Below are positions 43,111 to 51,552 of a DNA stretch of 64,000 nucleotides, one piece after another. The stretch is from Prosthecobacter sp. (GTDB taxonomy: Bacteria; Verrucomicrobiota; Verrucomicrobiia; Verrucomicrobiales; Verrucomicrobiaceae), in contig NZ_JAXMIH010000011.1 in NCBI RefSeq assembly GCF_034366625.1, positions 62,001 to 126,000 on the forward strand, in the 5' to 3' direction. A program made the translations under genes and the position numbers. The notes under the pieces are model-generated. The model saw only the letters and a list, made by a program, of their open reading frames with translations, searched no databases and had not been told where the DNA came from. Numbering within the stretch: the first letter of the stretch is position 1; every line of letters starts with the position of its first letter.

Positions 43111-43161
43111 CGACGGACCGGAGAGCCGAGGCTCTGCGAGACAGGCGAAGCCAATCCGTCG
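43111..43161. repeat. cloverleaf-like intergenic repeat between convergent genes
   Basis: An outer stem CGACGGA (43111-43117)/TCCGTCG (43155-43161) encloses AGAGCC-GA-GGCTCT (43122-43135) and GGC-GAA-GCC (43144-43152). It sits between the convergent ends of the secretion operon (43070) and the PSD1 gene (43167) and might terminate both, though no T-run follows. Three-stem form suggests a repeat element rather than a simple terminator. Confidence 0.6.
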
Positions 43162-43166
43162 TACTT

Positions 43167-45677
43167 TCACTCGCGGGTGATGGTTTCGTCGAGGTTGAGC
43201 AGGACGCGGGCGAGGGACTGCCAGGCCTGGGGCTCGGGGGAGCCTGAAGCGCGTTCGGCGCGAAGCAGCCGGGTCAGCGATTGGCTTTCGCGGTCGTTGG
43301 GAGGACGAGAAAGGCAGAGCTGGAAGGCCTGGGTGATGCGGGTGTCGTCGGTCTTGGCTTCCTTGAGCAAACGTGTGGCGAGGGCTTGGGCGAATTCGAC
43401 GTAGGCGGTGTCGTTGAGCAGGGTGAGGGCCTGGAGCGGGGTGTTGCTGCGGATGCGGCGGGTGCAGGTGCTGAAGCCGTCGGGGGCGTCGAACACGCTG
43501 AGCGCAGGCGGCGGGGTGGCGCGGAAGATGAAGGTGTAGAGACCCCGGCGATAGCGGTCGGCCCCTTTGCTCACGGGCCAGGCGCGTTTGACCTGCCCCA
43601 AGGACATGACGCCTTCGGGAATCGGTGGATAGACGGGCGGGCCGCCGGTTTTGGGCGAGAGCAGGCCGCTGGTGGCGAGGCAGACATCGCGCACGACTTC
43701 GGCATCAAGGCGGAGGCGGTTTTGACGCCAGAGGAGGTCGTTGTTGGGGTCGAGCATCGAAGGCGAAGGGCGAAGAGCGGAGGGCGTAGAGTCAGAGAGC
43801 TGAGGGCTGAGGGCGGAGGGCGTAGAGTCGGAGGTCTGGTGCTCTTTGCTCTTCGCTCTTTGCTCTTCGCTGCTGCTGCTGCTTTGCTGATACGTGGCGC
43901 TGGTGACGATGAGCTGGTGGAGGTGCTTGAGGCTCCAGCGGTGCTCCATGAAATCGACGGCGAGCCAGTCGAGCAGTTCGGGGTGAGTGGGGAGGCGGCC
44001 CATGGTGCCGAAGTCGTTTTCGGTCTCGACGAGGCCGCGGCCGAAGTACTGCTGCCAGACGCGGTTGACGAGGACGCGGGCGGTGAGCGGGTTGCGGCGG
44101 TCGATGAGCCATTGCGCGAGGGCGAGGCGGTCGCGTTTCGTGTTTTCGGGCAGGGGATGGAGAACGGCGGGGACGGCGGGCTGCACTTCATCGGCGGGGC
44201 GGGTGAAGTCGCCTTTGATGAAGAGGGTGGTTTTGCGCGGCTGCGGCAGCTCCTTCATCACGAGGGTGGTGGTGCCGTTTTTGAGGGTGTTGTCGAGTTC
44301 GAGGTGGCGGTCGTAGAGCGGATTGAAGACGGGGTCCGCCGTGCCGGTCATGGCTTTGAAGAGGAGGCGGTGATCGGCGGCAGCGCGTTTGGCGGCGGGT
44401 TTGGCGAGGGATTTGAGCGCATCGGCGGGGAGGAGTTTTTTGGATGGCTCACCGAGGGTGGTCTCCCACTCTTGCAGCACGGCCATGCGCTCCTTGATGT
44501 GGGCGTCGATCTGTTTGAGCAGTTGCAGGTGGTCGGCCTTGAGCTTGTCGAGATTTTGACCGGGATTGGGAACGGGCAGGGTGGGTTCGTCCTGGTTGTT
44601 GAGGAAGGCGAAGAGCTGGTAGTATTCGCGCTGGCTGATGGCGTCGAACTTGTGATCGTGGCACTGCGCACAGCCGATGGTGAGGCCGAGCCAGACGGTG
44701 CCGGTGGTGGCGACGCGGTCGAAGACGCTTTCGATACGGAACTGCTCTTTGTCGATGCCGCCCTCCTGATTGATCTGCGTGTTGCGATGGAAGCCGGTGG
44801 CGATGAGCTGCTCGCGGCTGGGTGTGGGGAGCATGTCGCCGGCGATTTGTTCGAGGGTGAACTGGTCGAAGGGTTTGTCGGCATTCAGAGCGTTGACGAC
44901 ATAATCGCGATAGGGCCACATGCTGCGCGGGGCGTCGATGCTGTAGCCGTTGCTGTCGCCGTAACGCGCCTGATCGAGCCACCAGCGGCCCCAGCGTTCG
45001 CCGTAGTGGGGGGATTTGAGGAGACTGGCTGCCAGATCCTGGATGCTGGCGGCTGGATTCTTGATGAAGGCGGCGACTTCAGTGGGAGTGGGCGGCAGGC
45101 CGGTGAGATCGAGGTGGAGACGGCGGATGAGAGTTTCGCGAGCGGCGGGAGGGGAGGGTTTGAGCCCGGCTTTGGCGAGGCGAGCGTGAATGAAGGCGTC
45201 GATGGGGTGGGGCGAAGAGCGAAGGGCAGAGGGCGTAGAGTCAGAGGCTCCGGCTCTTTGCTCTTTGCCCTTGGCTCTTAGCTCTGGCAACGGTGCCTTC
45301 ACAGGCTTGATGTAGGCCCAGTGGCGGTCGTCGCTGGGTTGCTCATCGGCGGGAGCTTTGGCTCCTTCGGCGATCCATTGCTGAATGAGGGCGATCTGGG
45401 CGGAGTCGAGCGGTCCACGCTTGTAGGGCATCTGCGGGATCTCGTCATGCGTGCCGCTGATGACCTGAATGAGAAGATCGGGCAATGCGGAGCCGCGAGA
45501 GCCGCCGGTTCGTGCGGCGGCGGCGGTGTCGAGCTTGAGTTTGGACTTCTGCGTGGTGGCACCGTGGCATTTGACGCAATGCTGCTGCAGCAGGGGCTTG
45601 ATCTGCGTGGTGTAATCCACGGCTGCGGCGGCGCCGGTGGCGAGAGTCAGGCTGAGTGTGATGATGCGGAGAGGCAT
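43167..45677 (-). CDS. PSD1-type exported cytochrome c/DUF1549/DUF1553 protein
   Basis: The 836-aa protein has a signal peptide (LTLATGAAAAVDY) and a planctomycete-type cytochrome c domain with haem site CVKCHG near residue 37, then DUF1549 (HPIDAFIHARLAKAGLKPSPPA...) and DUF1553 (ADFMEHRWSLKHLHQLIVTSATYQQSS) domains. These secreted proteins are abundant in Planctomycetes and Verrucomicrobia; their substrates are unknown but an electron-transfer-linked carbohydrate role is often supposed. Two repeat-derived insertions encode SDSTPSAL peptides near residues 145-155 and 610-640. ATG 45677 is chosen over an in-frame GTG at 45695. Confidence 0.88.
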   Translation of the reverse strand: MPLRIITLSLTLATGAAAAVDYTTQIKPLLQQHCVKCHGATTQKSKLKLDTAAAARTGGSRGSALPDLLIQVISGTHDEIPQMPYKRGPLDSAQIALIQQWIAEGAKAPADEQPSDDRHWAYIKPVKAPLPELRAKGKEQRAGASDSTPSALRSSPHPIDAFIHARLAKAGLKPSPPAARETLIRRLHLDLTGLPPTPTEVAAFIKNPAASIQDLAASLLKSPHYGERWGRWWLDQARYGDSNGYSIDAPRSMWPYRDYVVNALNADKPFDQFTLEQIAGDMLPTPSREQLIATGFHRNTQINQEGGIDKEQFRIESVFDRVATTGTVWLGLTIGCAQCHDHKFDAISQREYYQLFAFLNNQDEPTLPVPNPGQNLDKLKADHLQLLKQIDAHIKERMAVLQEWETTLGEPSKKLLPADALKSLAKPAAKRAAADHRLLFKAMTGTADPVFNPLYDRHLELDNTLKNGTTTLVMKELPQPRKTTLFIKGDFTRPADEVQPAVPAVLHPLPENTKRDRLALAQWLIDRRNPLTARVLVNRVWQQYFGRGLVETENDFGTMGRLPTHPELLDWLAVDFMEHRWSLKHLHQLIVTSATYQQSSSSSEEQRAKSKEHQTSDSTPSALSPQLSDSTPSALRPSPSMLDPNNDLLWRQNRLRLDAEVVRDVCLATSGLLSPKTGGPPVYPPIPEGVMSLGQVKRAWPVSKGADRYRRGLYTFIFRATPPPALSVFDAPDGFSTCTRRIRSNTPLQALTLLNDTAYVEFAQALATRLLKEAKTDDTRITQAFQLCLSRPPNDRESQSLTRLLRAERASGSPEPQAWQSLARVLLNLDETITRE
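43761..43870. repeat. repeat insertion inside the PSD1 gene (copy 1)
   Basis: A purine-rich half carries GCGAAGAGC (43770-43778) and two copies of GGAGGGCGTAGAGTC (43779-43793, 43815-43829); the pyrimidine-rich half carries GCTCTTCGC at 43848-43856 and 43862-43870. The halves are reverse complements, so the insert is an inverted repeat. It stays in frame and encodes SDSTPSAL twice. Confidence 0.8.
45211..45285. repeat. repeat insertion inside the PSD1 gene (copy 2)
   Basis: AAGAGCGAAGGGC (45215-45227) pairs with GCCCTTGGCTCTT (45267-45279) with one mismatch; between them is AGAGGGCGTAGAGTC (45228-45242), differing at one base from the copy-1 unit. In frame, it encodes ELRAKGKEQRAGASDSTPSAL-like sequence. 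The 13-base core recurs outside genes at 59481-59493. Confidence 0.8.
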
Positions 45678-45692
45678 GCGATGAGAAGAGAA

Positions 45693-45706
45693 CACGCTAA
45701 AGCGTG
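45693..45706. repeat. CACGCT-AA-AGCGTG palindrome upstream of the PSD1 gene
   Basis: A 6-bp perfect stem with a two-base centre lies 16 bases before the PSD1 start. It may be a small dispersed palindrome or an operator. Confidence 0.5.
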
Positions 45707-45752
45707 AACAACGTACGGACGGCGGGGTGCCGGGGCTTTCGAGATTGGCAAG

Positions 45753-45787
45753 AAAAACGCCGCACTCGCGCGGGGCGGGTGCGGCGT
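45753..45787 (-). terminator. intrinsic terminator of the EF-hand gene
   Basis: On the minus strand, ACGCCGCAC and GTGCGGCGT (45779-45787 and 45757-45765) form a 9-bp stem with a 13-base loop followed by TTTTC. It lies 28 bases after the EF-hand gene stop and before the PSD1 gene. Confidence 0.75.
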
Positions 45788-45814
45788 GGGTGACCTTAAG
45801 TCAGAGCGGCGAGA

Positions 45815-46168
45815 TTACTTCGCGTCCTTCTTCGGCTTCGGGGTCAGCTCTTCCTTGGAGAGGGAGCCGTTTTTGTCCTTGTCCATTTTGCCGAAACGCT
45901 CCTCAGCCTTGGCAGAATCTTTCTTGGCCTGTGGGGAGGCGAGGTACTCTTCCTTGGAGAGGGAACCGTTGCCGTCCTTGTCGAGCTTCTTGATCAATTC
46001 TTCGGCGCTCGGGGCCTTCTTCTTGCCACCTTCGGCGGCGGGTTTCTTGGCATCGCCTTCAGCGGCGGGTTTCTTCGGAGCATCGCCTTCGGGCTTCTTG
46101 TCGCCTTCGGCGGCGTTGAGGGTGGCGGCGAGGGCGAGAATGGAGAGGATCGAGGTGATCGCTTTCAT
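45815..46168 (-). CDS. exported EF-hand protein
   Basis: The 117-aa protein has a signal peptide (ITSILSILALAATLNAAEG), a Lys/Pro/Ala/Glu-rich low-complexity linker with PAAEGDAKK repeats, and two EF-hand loops (DKDGNGSLSKEE and DKDKNGSLSKEE) with all calcium-binding oxygens in place. Likely a periplasmic calcium-binding protein. ATG 46168 gives the signal peptide; a longer frame to 46222 does not help. It is followed by a strong terminator. Confidence 0.82.
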   Translation of the reverse strand: MKAITSILSILALAATLNAAEGDKKPEGDAPKKPAAEGDAKKPAAEGGKKKAPSAEELIKKLDKDGNGSLSKEEYLASPQAKKDSAKAEERFGKMDKDKNGSLSKEELTPKPKKDAK

Positions 46169-46267
46169 GTGTGTTTTCTGTGTTGGTTTGGTTTGATTGA
46201 AAGCGCAGATCTGGGTGGCCATGACCTGCGCGAGGCGTGTTAAACGAGGGGATGACGATTCCGTTTC

Positions 46268-46289
46268 AAAAAATCGCGGATGATTTTTT
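46268..46289 (-). terminator. A/T-rich terminator after phoH-like gene
   Basis: AAAAAATC (46268-46275) and GATTTTTT (46282-46289) form an 8-bp stem with a 6-base loop, 31 bases after the PIN-PhoH gene stop on the minus strand. The stem itself supplies a T-run. It is symmetric and could act in both directions. Confidence 0.5.
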
Positions 46290-46319
46290 GCGGACGTGAA
46301 TTACCACAACAAACGCAGC

Positions 46320-47864
46320 TCATAGCAAGCGTGCCGCCGCTTCGGCCAGGGCGCTGCGCTCACCTTTCACCAGCGGCACATGGGCGGCGAAGGGCTGGCC
46401 GCGCATGCGCTGGCGAGTGTACACGAGGCCGTTGCTGCGGCTGTCCACGTAGGGATTGTCGATCTGCGCCGGATCGCCGACGAGGACGAGTTTGGAGCCA
46501 CGGGACATGCGGGTGACGATGGTTTTGGCCTCCAGCGGGGTGAGTTGCTGGGCTTCATCGAGTACGAAGAAGCGGTCCGGGATGCTGCGGCCACGAATGT
46601 AGCACAGCGCCTCGATTTCGATGATGCCCTGCTGGATGAGCGGATCGTACGGCGCGGCAGGCGCGGTGATCTGCTGCGGTTCGGGCATGAAACGGTTCTT
46701 TTTGCGTGCCGGGCCCTGCTGGGTGCCTTCCATCGGGCGCATGAGGAGATCGAGCGCGTCATACACGGGCTGCAGCCAAGGACGCATCTTTTCCTGCAAC
46801 GAACCGGGCAGGAAACCGACGGTCTGACCCATGGCGACGATGGGACGGCTGACGGTGAGGCCATGATAGGTGCGGTTAAACACCTGCTGCAAAGCGGCGG
46901 CGACGGCGAGCAGCGTCTTGCCGGTGCCGGCCTGGCCGTAGCAGGTGACGAGGCTGATCTCGGGATCGAGCAGCGCATCAAGGAAACAGGCCTGGCCGAG
47001 GTTCATCGGTTTGATGGCGCGGCCCTGGCCGACCTTGATGGACTCGGGCGTGTGATGCAGCCGCACGAACTCGCCCTGCACACTCAGCTTCGCGGGCATG
47101 GTGGCTTTCTCACCAGCGGAGAGCAGCGCATAATCATTCACGACCATGCCGGCGGTGCGGTTCTCCGGCACGGTGAGGCAACCGCTGCTGGCAAAGCGTT
47201 GGAGTTCATGCGGACTGACTTCGACGCGGGCGATATCGAAGTTCGCCACCTCGCGCGGCTCGACTTTGTCGTGCAGATAGTCCTCGCACTCGATGCCCAC
47301 GGCACGGGCCTTGAGCTGCATGTTGAGGTCTTTGCTGACGAGAATGACCGGCGGCGAGACCTGTTCCCGCAGCCAGAGCGTGCAGGCGAGGATGCGGTGG
47401 TCGGCTTTTTCCAACGCGGGGAAGATGCGCTGGAATTCCAGCACGCTGGGTACTTCGCAGGCGACATCAGGGTCATAAACGACGACGCGGATGCTGCCGC
47501 CGCCGTCGGTGGGAACGCCCGTGGTCACAGAGGCGCCCTTGGCGGAAAAGATTTTCATCAGCGCCCGATGCACTTCGCGTGCATTCGCGCCGCGCTCGGT
47601 CATTTCGTTTTTGAAGCGGTCCAGCTCGCTGAGTACATCCACCGGGATGCAGATGTGATGCTCGGCAAAGCGATGAATGCAGGCCGGGTCGTGAAGGAGG
47701 ACGTTGGTGTCGAGAACAAAGGTCTTGGTGCCTACAGGAGTGGCGGGGCGGCGGCGGCGGGCGGGGGTGGAAGCGGTGGAATTCACAGAAGAGGGACCAG
47801 AATCAGACGTGCGGGTAGAAATGAGGGTTTGAGCTACGGATGCAGGATGGTCGTCGCGGTCCAT
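46320..47864 (-). CDS. PIN domain / PhoH-like ATPase fusion
   Basis: The 514-aa protein has an N-terminal PIN nuclease domain (KTFVLDTNVLLHDP at about 45-58, VLSELDRFK, ARE) and a C-terminal PhoH ATPase: Walker A GQAGTGKTLLAVAAAL near 325, SRPIVAMGQTVGFLPGS, Walker B FFVLDEAQQLTP near 430, and LVGDPAQIDNPYVDS. PIN-PhoH (PhoH2-type) proteins act as RNA helicase/RNases in some bacteria. The extra N-terminal 40 residues are Ser/Thr/Arg-rich. It is followed by an A/T-rich hairpin. Confidence 0.9.
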   Translation of the reverse strand: MDRDDHPASVAQTLISTRTSDSGPSSVNSTASTPARRRRPATPVGTKTFVLDTNVLLHDPACIHRFAEHHICIPVDVLSELDRFKNEMTERGANAREVHRALMKIFSAKGASVTTGVPTDGGGSIRVVVYDPDVACEVPSVLEFQRIFPALEKADHRILACTLWLREQVSPPVILVSKDLNMQLKARAVGIECEDYLHDKVEPREVANFDIARVEVSPHELQRFASSGCLTVPENRTAGMVVNDYALLSAGEKATMPAKLSVQGEFVRLHHTPESIKVGQGRAIKPMNLGQACFLDALLDPEISLVTCYGQAGTGKTLLAVAAALQQVFNRTYHGLTVSRPIVAMGQTVGFLPGSLQEKMRPWLQPVYDALDLLMRPMEGTQQGPARKKNRFMPEPQQITAPAAPYDPLIQQGIIEIEALCYIRGRSIPDRFFVLDEAQQLTPLEAKTIVTRMSRGSKLVLVGDPAQIDNPYVDSRSNGLVYTRQRMRGQPFAAHVPLVKGERSALAEAAARLL

Positions 47865-48118
47865 GGTGGTTCAGTGGGTATGGTGTTTAACTGCCTTGAA
47901 ATGGCGGGGACGGCTGTTCTTTGGCGCATGGGAAGTGCCAAGCCTACCGATCCCTGAATGTGATTTTTTGAATGAATCACGGTAATTGCCAAAGAGTGTC
48001 AGAGCGTCGAGATGCTGGCAAGAAATTATTCACATTGCTGAAGTTTATTCACAATTTGCAGTGCGCTTGAACACTGAGAACGTTCAAACTCGTGTGCAAT
48101 GGGGCTTTATGAATGTCC

Positions 48119-48562
48119 CTAAACAGGCACCTCAAAGTATTCCAGCGCCCATTCGCGCATGTAGCGCACCCGGCTGGGAACGAAGCGGTAGATGATGAGT
48201 TCGGGATTGTCGATGCTGCCGAGGTAGGCACGCAGAAGCGGGCTGGCGGCCCAGATTTCCTCCAGCAAAGGACGCTCGGTGACGATCTCGGCCTGAGCGG
48301 TGATGCGCACTTGGTGGTGGTCGTCATCGGTGTAGCAGAGTTCGGCCTTCGGGTTCACCTCCAACTCGCGCGTTTTACCGTAGCGGCGCAGGTTGGCGAC
48401 ATAGACGGTGAATCCATCCGTCTTTACGGGTGAAACGGGGCGCAGACGCGGCTGGTCGCCATCCACGGTGGCGAGCATGGGGAACTTGGCGGCACGCATG
48501 GTGGTGCGGGCAAGTTCCGGGAGTTCGGCGGGATCAACGGGCTGGGGCTGCGGTCTGGACAT
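48119..48562 (-). CDS. pyridoxamine 5'-phosphate oxidase-like FMN-binding protein
   Basis: The 147-aa protein is a single split-barrel domain: FPMLATVDGDQPRLRPVSPVK, TVYVANLRRYGKTRELEVNPKAELCYTD, and VRITAQAEIVTERPLLEEIW. This is the FMN-binding pyridoxamine-phosphate-oxidase-like family, many of which are general stress or flavin reductase proteins. ATG 48562 is used; a GTG at 48601 is possible. A 254-base gap separates it from the PhoH gene and holds only an imperfect GTGATT/AATCAC hairpin (47960-47980). Confidence 0.8.
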   Translation of the reverse strand: MSRPQPQPVDPAELPELARTTMRAAKFPMLATVDGDQPRLRPVSPVKTDGFTVYVANLRRYGKTRELEVNPKAELCYTDDDHHQVRITAQAEIVTERPLLEEIWAASPLLRAYLGSIDNPELIIYRFVPSRVRYMREWALEYFEVPV

Positions 48563-48662
48563 GACCAGGAGGATACGCGGTGTCGGGGCGGCGTCGATCA
48601 CCCTCTCATTTTGCAGTTCCCAAAGCGTCCTAATCCGCTAGGATGCGCGCCACTTCCTCCCG

Positions 48663-49934
48663 ATGAAGAATCTGCCAACCGCCTTCCAGCGCAATGCGCT
48701 GTGGACTGCCGTGACCGCCTTGTCGATCACGGTCATCGGTGCGCTGGTGATCGGGCTGATCTATCTGCTGACGCAGGTAATCGCCTTTTTGCAGCCGATT
48801 TTGGTGCCCTTCGCAGTGGCCGGCGTGCTGGCCTACCTGCTGGAGCCCGGCGTGGAATGGCTGGAGCGCCGCGGATTGAACCGGCATCGTTCGGTGTTGC
48901 TGGCGTTCGCCGTGTTCATGCTCGCCATCGGCGGTCTCGGCTGGTGGATGGTGGTGAAACTGGACGATCCGACACGACACCTCGCCGAGCGTGTGCCGGT
49001 TTACTACACGAAGGCGAGGCTGGCAGTGATCGACTTCTCCGCCAAGATCGAAAAAGACTACGGTATCACGCTTCCCATCCACGCGGCTGCTGCTGAATCC
49101 ACCGCCACGCCTGAAACACCAGCCCCCAGTGCAAAAGAGGGCGCTGACGGCTTCGATTTCGACATTCAGGCATTTTTGAGAGGCGACTGGGTGAAGACCA
49201 CGCTGCCCAAACTTCCCGGCATGGCGTGGTCGTTCGTCAAATCGAGCGTGGGCGGCTTTCTGGGCGTGTTTGGCTTCCTGCTCTCGTTCATCATCGTGCC
49301 GCTGTATTTGTATTACTTCCTGATCGAGAGCGCGAAGATCCAGGAATCATGGTCGGACTACCTGCCGCTGCGCGCCTCCGTGTTCAAGGATGAGGTCGTG
49401 AGCTGCTTGAACGAGATCAACAGCTACCTCGTCGCCTTCTTTCGCGGCCAGCTTTTCGTCAGCGTGATCAACGGCATCGCCACCGGCATTGGTTTGGTCG
49501 TTGTGGGGCTCGATTTCGGCCTGCTCATCGGCCTGGCGCTGTGTGTGGCGGGCATCATCCCGTATCTTGGCATCGCCCTGTGCTGGATTCCTGCGGTGGT
49601 CATTGCCGCCGTCCAGGGGGGCAGTGCTCTCGTGCCGGGGGATCCGTGGTGGATCATGCCGCTCGTCGTGACCGGCGTGTTCGCCGTGGTGCAGCAGATC
49701 GACGCGCTCTTCATCACGCCGCGCATCGTCGGAGAAGCCGTGGGCCTGCATCCGATGACAGTGATCGCTTCCGTGCTGGTGTGGGCGCTGCTGCTCGGGG
49801 GATTGCTTGGCGCGATCCTGGCAGTGCCGCTCACCGCCTCGGTGAAGGTTCTTTTTCAACGCTACATCTGGCGTGCGCGCATCGCGCCTCAGACCATCGG
49901 CGGAGCCAGAAAAGGGGAGGCTCCCGCATGCTGA
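48663..49934 (+). CDS. AI-2E family membrane transporter (PerM-like)
   Basis: The 423-aa protein has about eight membrane segments, with IYLLTQVIAFLQPILVPFAVAGVLAYLLEPGV at the start, a soluble segment at about 100-180, and a C-terminal GGLLGAILAVPLTASVKVLF typical of the family. Members export autoinducer-2-like molecules or sodium/proton exchange; function is not fixed by sequence. It overlaps the next gene by 7 bases. Confidence 0.87.
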   Translation: MKNLPTAFQRNALWTAVTALSITVIGALVIGLIYLLTQVIAFLQPILVPFAVAGVLAYLLEPGVEWLERRGLNRHRSVLLAFAVFMLAIGGLGWWMVVKLDDPTRHLAERVPVYYTKARLAVIDFSAKIEKDYGITLPIHAAAAESTATPETPAPSAKEGADGFDFDIQAFLRGDWVKTTLPKLPGMAWSFVKSSVGGFLGVFGFLLSFIIVPLYLYYFLIESAKIQESWSDYLPLRASVFKDEVVSCLNEINSYLVAFFRGQLFVSVINGIATGIGLVVVGLDFGLLIGLALCVAGIIPYLGIALCWIPAVVIAAVQGGSALVPGDPWWIMPLVVTGVFAVVQQIDALFITPRIVGEAVGLHPMTVIASVLVWALLLGGLLGAILAVPLTASVKVLFQRYIWRARIAPQTIGGARKGEAPAC

Positions 49935-50503
49935 CGACCTCGCGCAATCCCGGCGTGGTTCATGCCGGATACCATACGTACAAGCCTTTCCATGGAGTGC
50001 TGGGCTTCATGATGTCCTGTGTCGCCAGCGTGATCATGCTCCGAGTGCTGCTGCACCTGTTTAAAGAGGAAGAGATTTCGGAGCAAAACATGCAGATCGC
50101 CGCGGGCCTTTCGGTGGTGGGCTGCCTGCTCTTCTACCTGGGCACGACTTGGTTCTTCTCGTTCATTACCGGCTATTCACGCAAGCTTTCGGTCAGTGAG
50201 GGCGGCATTCGTTATGGCGTGGCGTATTTTTCGTGGCCACAGGTGGCGGTGATTGGAGTGTGCATGAAACGGGGTTGTTTCCAGGTCCATGTCGTCCTGA
50301 AGCGTGGCTGGTTCGCCAACCGCAGGCTTGTCACCGATGACGGCATGAGCCGGGAAATGGCGGAAGAGTTCATCGCGGAATTGAGGAGGCAGATCCTGCC
50401 GCATTTTCCTCACCTTGTGATCGCCAGGCTGCCATCACTCCCACAGGCTCTTGCCGTCACCGAACCTGTTGGCATGTCAGATGCTGAACCCGCTCCTGAG
50501 TGA
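49928..50503 (+). CDS. two-helix membrane protein, function unknown
   Basis: The 191-aa protein has two membrane segments (LGFMMSCVASVIMLRVLLHL and AGLSVVGCLLFYLGTTWFF) followed by a soluble domain starting KLSVSEGGIRYGVAYFSWPQVAVIGV. The domain has a PH-like YdbT/YdbS feel (GGIRYG, SWPQV). It begins inside the permease gene and ends two bases before crcB, so the three genes form one operon. Confidence 0.55.
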   Translation: MLTTSRNPGVVHAGYHTYKPFHGVLGFMMSCVASVIMLRVLLHLFKEEEISEQNMQIAAGLSVVGCLLFYLGTTWFFSFITGYSRKLSVSEGGIRYGVAYFSWPQVAVIGVCMKRGCFQVHVVLKRGWFANRRLVTDDGMSREMAEEFIAELRRQILPHFPHLVIARLPSLPQALAVTEPVGMSDAEPAPE

Positions 50504-50505
50504 AC

Positions 50506-50883
50506 ATGCGCAATGTCCTTCTGGTCTTTCTCGGCGGCGGCATCGGTTCGGTGCTGCGTTACTTCACCGTCATCGGCGCAGCCCGGCTGTTGCCTCGTTC
50601 AGTGTTCCCCTGGGGTGTCTTTACCGCCAACATTTTTGGCAGCTTCATTTTGGGCTTTCTGTTTGCGCTGCCTGCCATGAAGGAAAAAGGCAGCGGCCCC
50701 TGGCTGTTTGCAGCTACAGGAGTTCTCGGGGGGTATACCACCTTTTCCACACTCTCGAACGATTCCTGGCTGCTGCTGGTGAACCAGCATTCCTGGCTCG
50801 CACTGCTCAATGCCTTCGGCAGCATCCTCCTGGGTGTCACTGCCGCTGCGCTGGGGTGGTGGGCGGGCAGCAAGTGCGCGTGA
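50506..50883 (+). CDS. crcB: fluoride ion channel (Fluc/CrcB)
   Basis: The 125-aa protein has four membrane helices and the CrcB pattern GGGIGSVLRYF, TANIFGSFILGF (Asn of the fluoride path) and GGYTTFSTLSND (phenylalanine/threonine track). It works as an antiparallel dimer to export fluoride. ATG 50506 is chosen; GTG 50500 is also in frame. No fluoride riboswitch is recognisable upstream. Convergent with khpA, 5 bases away. Confidence 0.9.
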   Translation: MRNVLLVFLGGGIGSVLRYFTVIGAARLLPRSVFPWGVFTANIFGSFILGFLFALPAMKEKGSGPWLFAATGVLGGYTTFSTLSNDSWLLLVNQHSWLALLNAFGSILLGVTAAALGWWAGSKCA

Positions 50884-50888
50884 TCAGT

Positions 50889-51191
50889 TCACGCCTGACT
50901 GTCTGGTGTTGGGGTGCCGGCTTCCGCGTCTTCTTCGCGTGCTGAACCCACCTTGAGGGAAATCTTGACCCCGTGTTTTGCCGCCGCCGTGTTCAGCAGG
51001 GAGCGGACAGCACTGATGGTCATGCCATTTTTGCCAATCACATGTCGCACGTCGTCCTGTGCTAGCTGCACTCGATACGTGACGGCACCGTTCACATTGG
51101 TGCCAATGGCAATGGCCGCCTGCTGCGGGTGGTCGATCAGATTCGCCACCACATACGAAAGGAACTCGCGGAGGGCTTCCGGCGCGTCCAT
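50889..51191 (-). CDS. khpA: KH-domain RNA-binding protein (KhpA-like)
   Basis: The 100-aa protein has a KH domain with the GxxG loop in VRHVIGKNGMTISAVRSLL and a C-terminal acidic tail. KhpA-type proteins bind RNA with partner KhpB. It lies 6 bases after rpsP, the standard arrangement. The usual next genes rimM and trmD are not present; crcB comes instead, facing the other way. Confidence 0.88.
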   Translation of the reverse strand: MDAPEALREFLSYVVANLIDHPQQAAIAIGTNVNGAVTYRVQLAQDDVRHVIGKNGMTISAVRSLLNTAAAKHGVKISLKVGSAREEDAEAGTPTPDSQA

Positions 51192-51197
51192 GGCGGT

Positions 51198-51443
51198 TTA
51201 GGCCGTGACCGGAGCGTGCTTGATGATGCTTGCGACCGTGTCGGAGGGCTTGGCCCCCTGCGCGATCCACGCGTTGACGCGATCAAGCTTCAAGGTGGCG
51301 CCTTTGATGCCCTTTTGAGGATCGTAGGTGCCGAGGATTTCGAGGAAACGGCCTTCTTTGGGGAAGCGCTTGTCAGCCGCAACAATACGGAAGACAGGGC
51401 GGCCTTTGGCGCCCTCTTGACGGAGACGGATAACAACTGCCAT
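51198..51443 (-). CDS. rpsP: 30S ribosomal protein S16
   Basis: The 81-aa protein begins MAVVIRLRQEGAKGRPVFRIVAADKRFPKEGRFLEILGTYDP, the S16 signature, and ends with VNAWIAQGAKPSDTV. S16 is an early-binding small-subunit protein. The gene leads a two-gene operon with khpA. Confidence 0.96.
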   Translation of the reverse strand: MAVVIRLRQEGAKGRPVFRIVAADKRFPKEGRFLEILGTYDPQKGIKGATLKLDRVNAWIAQGAKPSDTVASIIKHAPVTA

Positions 51444-51552
51444 GATTCAGGTACGGGATAGGGTCAGGTTTTGGGGAGGCGCATAGTGGAGACTCCGAAA
51501 TGGAAATCAACCGCTTTTTCCCCCTCTTTCTCGGGTCTGCATGCTCCGGGGA

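Noticed and set aside
43281..45281. 666-aa open frame on the plus strand, antisense to the PSD1 gene
   Set aside because: It is the shadow of a GC-rich gene; the opposite strand encodes clear haem, DUF1549 and DUF1553 domains, while this frame is Gly/Glu/Val-biased with no motif.
46380..47957. 525-aa plus-strand frame opposite the PIN-PhoH gene
   Set aside because: PIN and PhoH motifs are on the minus strand; the plus frame has none.
47960..47990. GTGATT / AATCAC hairpin upstream of the PhoH-like gene
   Set aside because: A 6-bp stem with a 9-base loop and no T-run is too weak to call a terminator or operator.
50400..50505. fluoride riboswitch before crcB
   Set aside because: The upstream bases are coding for the neighbouring membrane protein and show no pseudoknot-like conserved segments.
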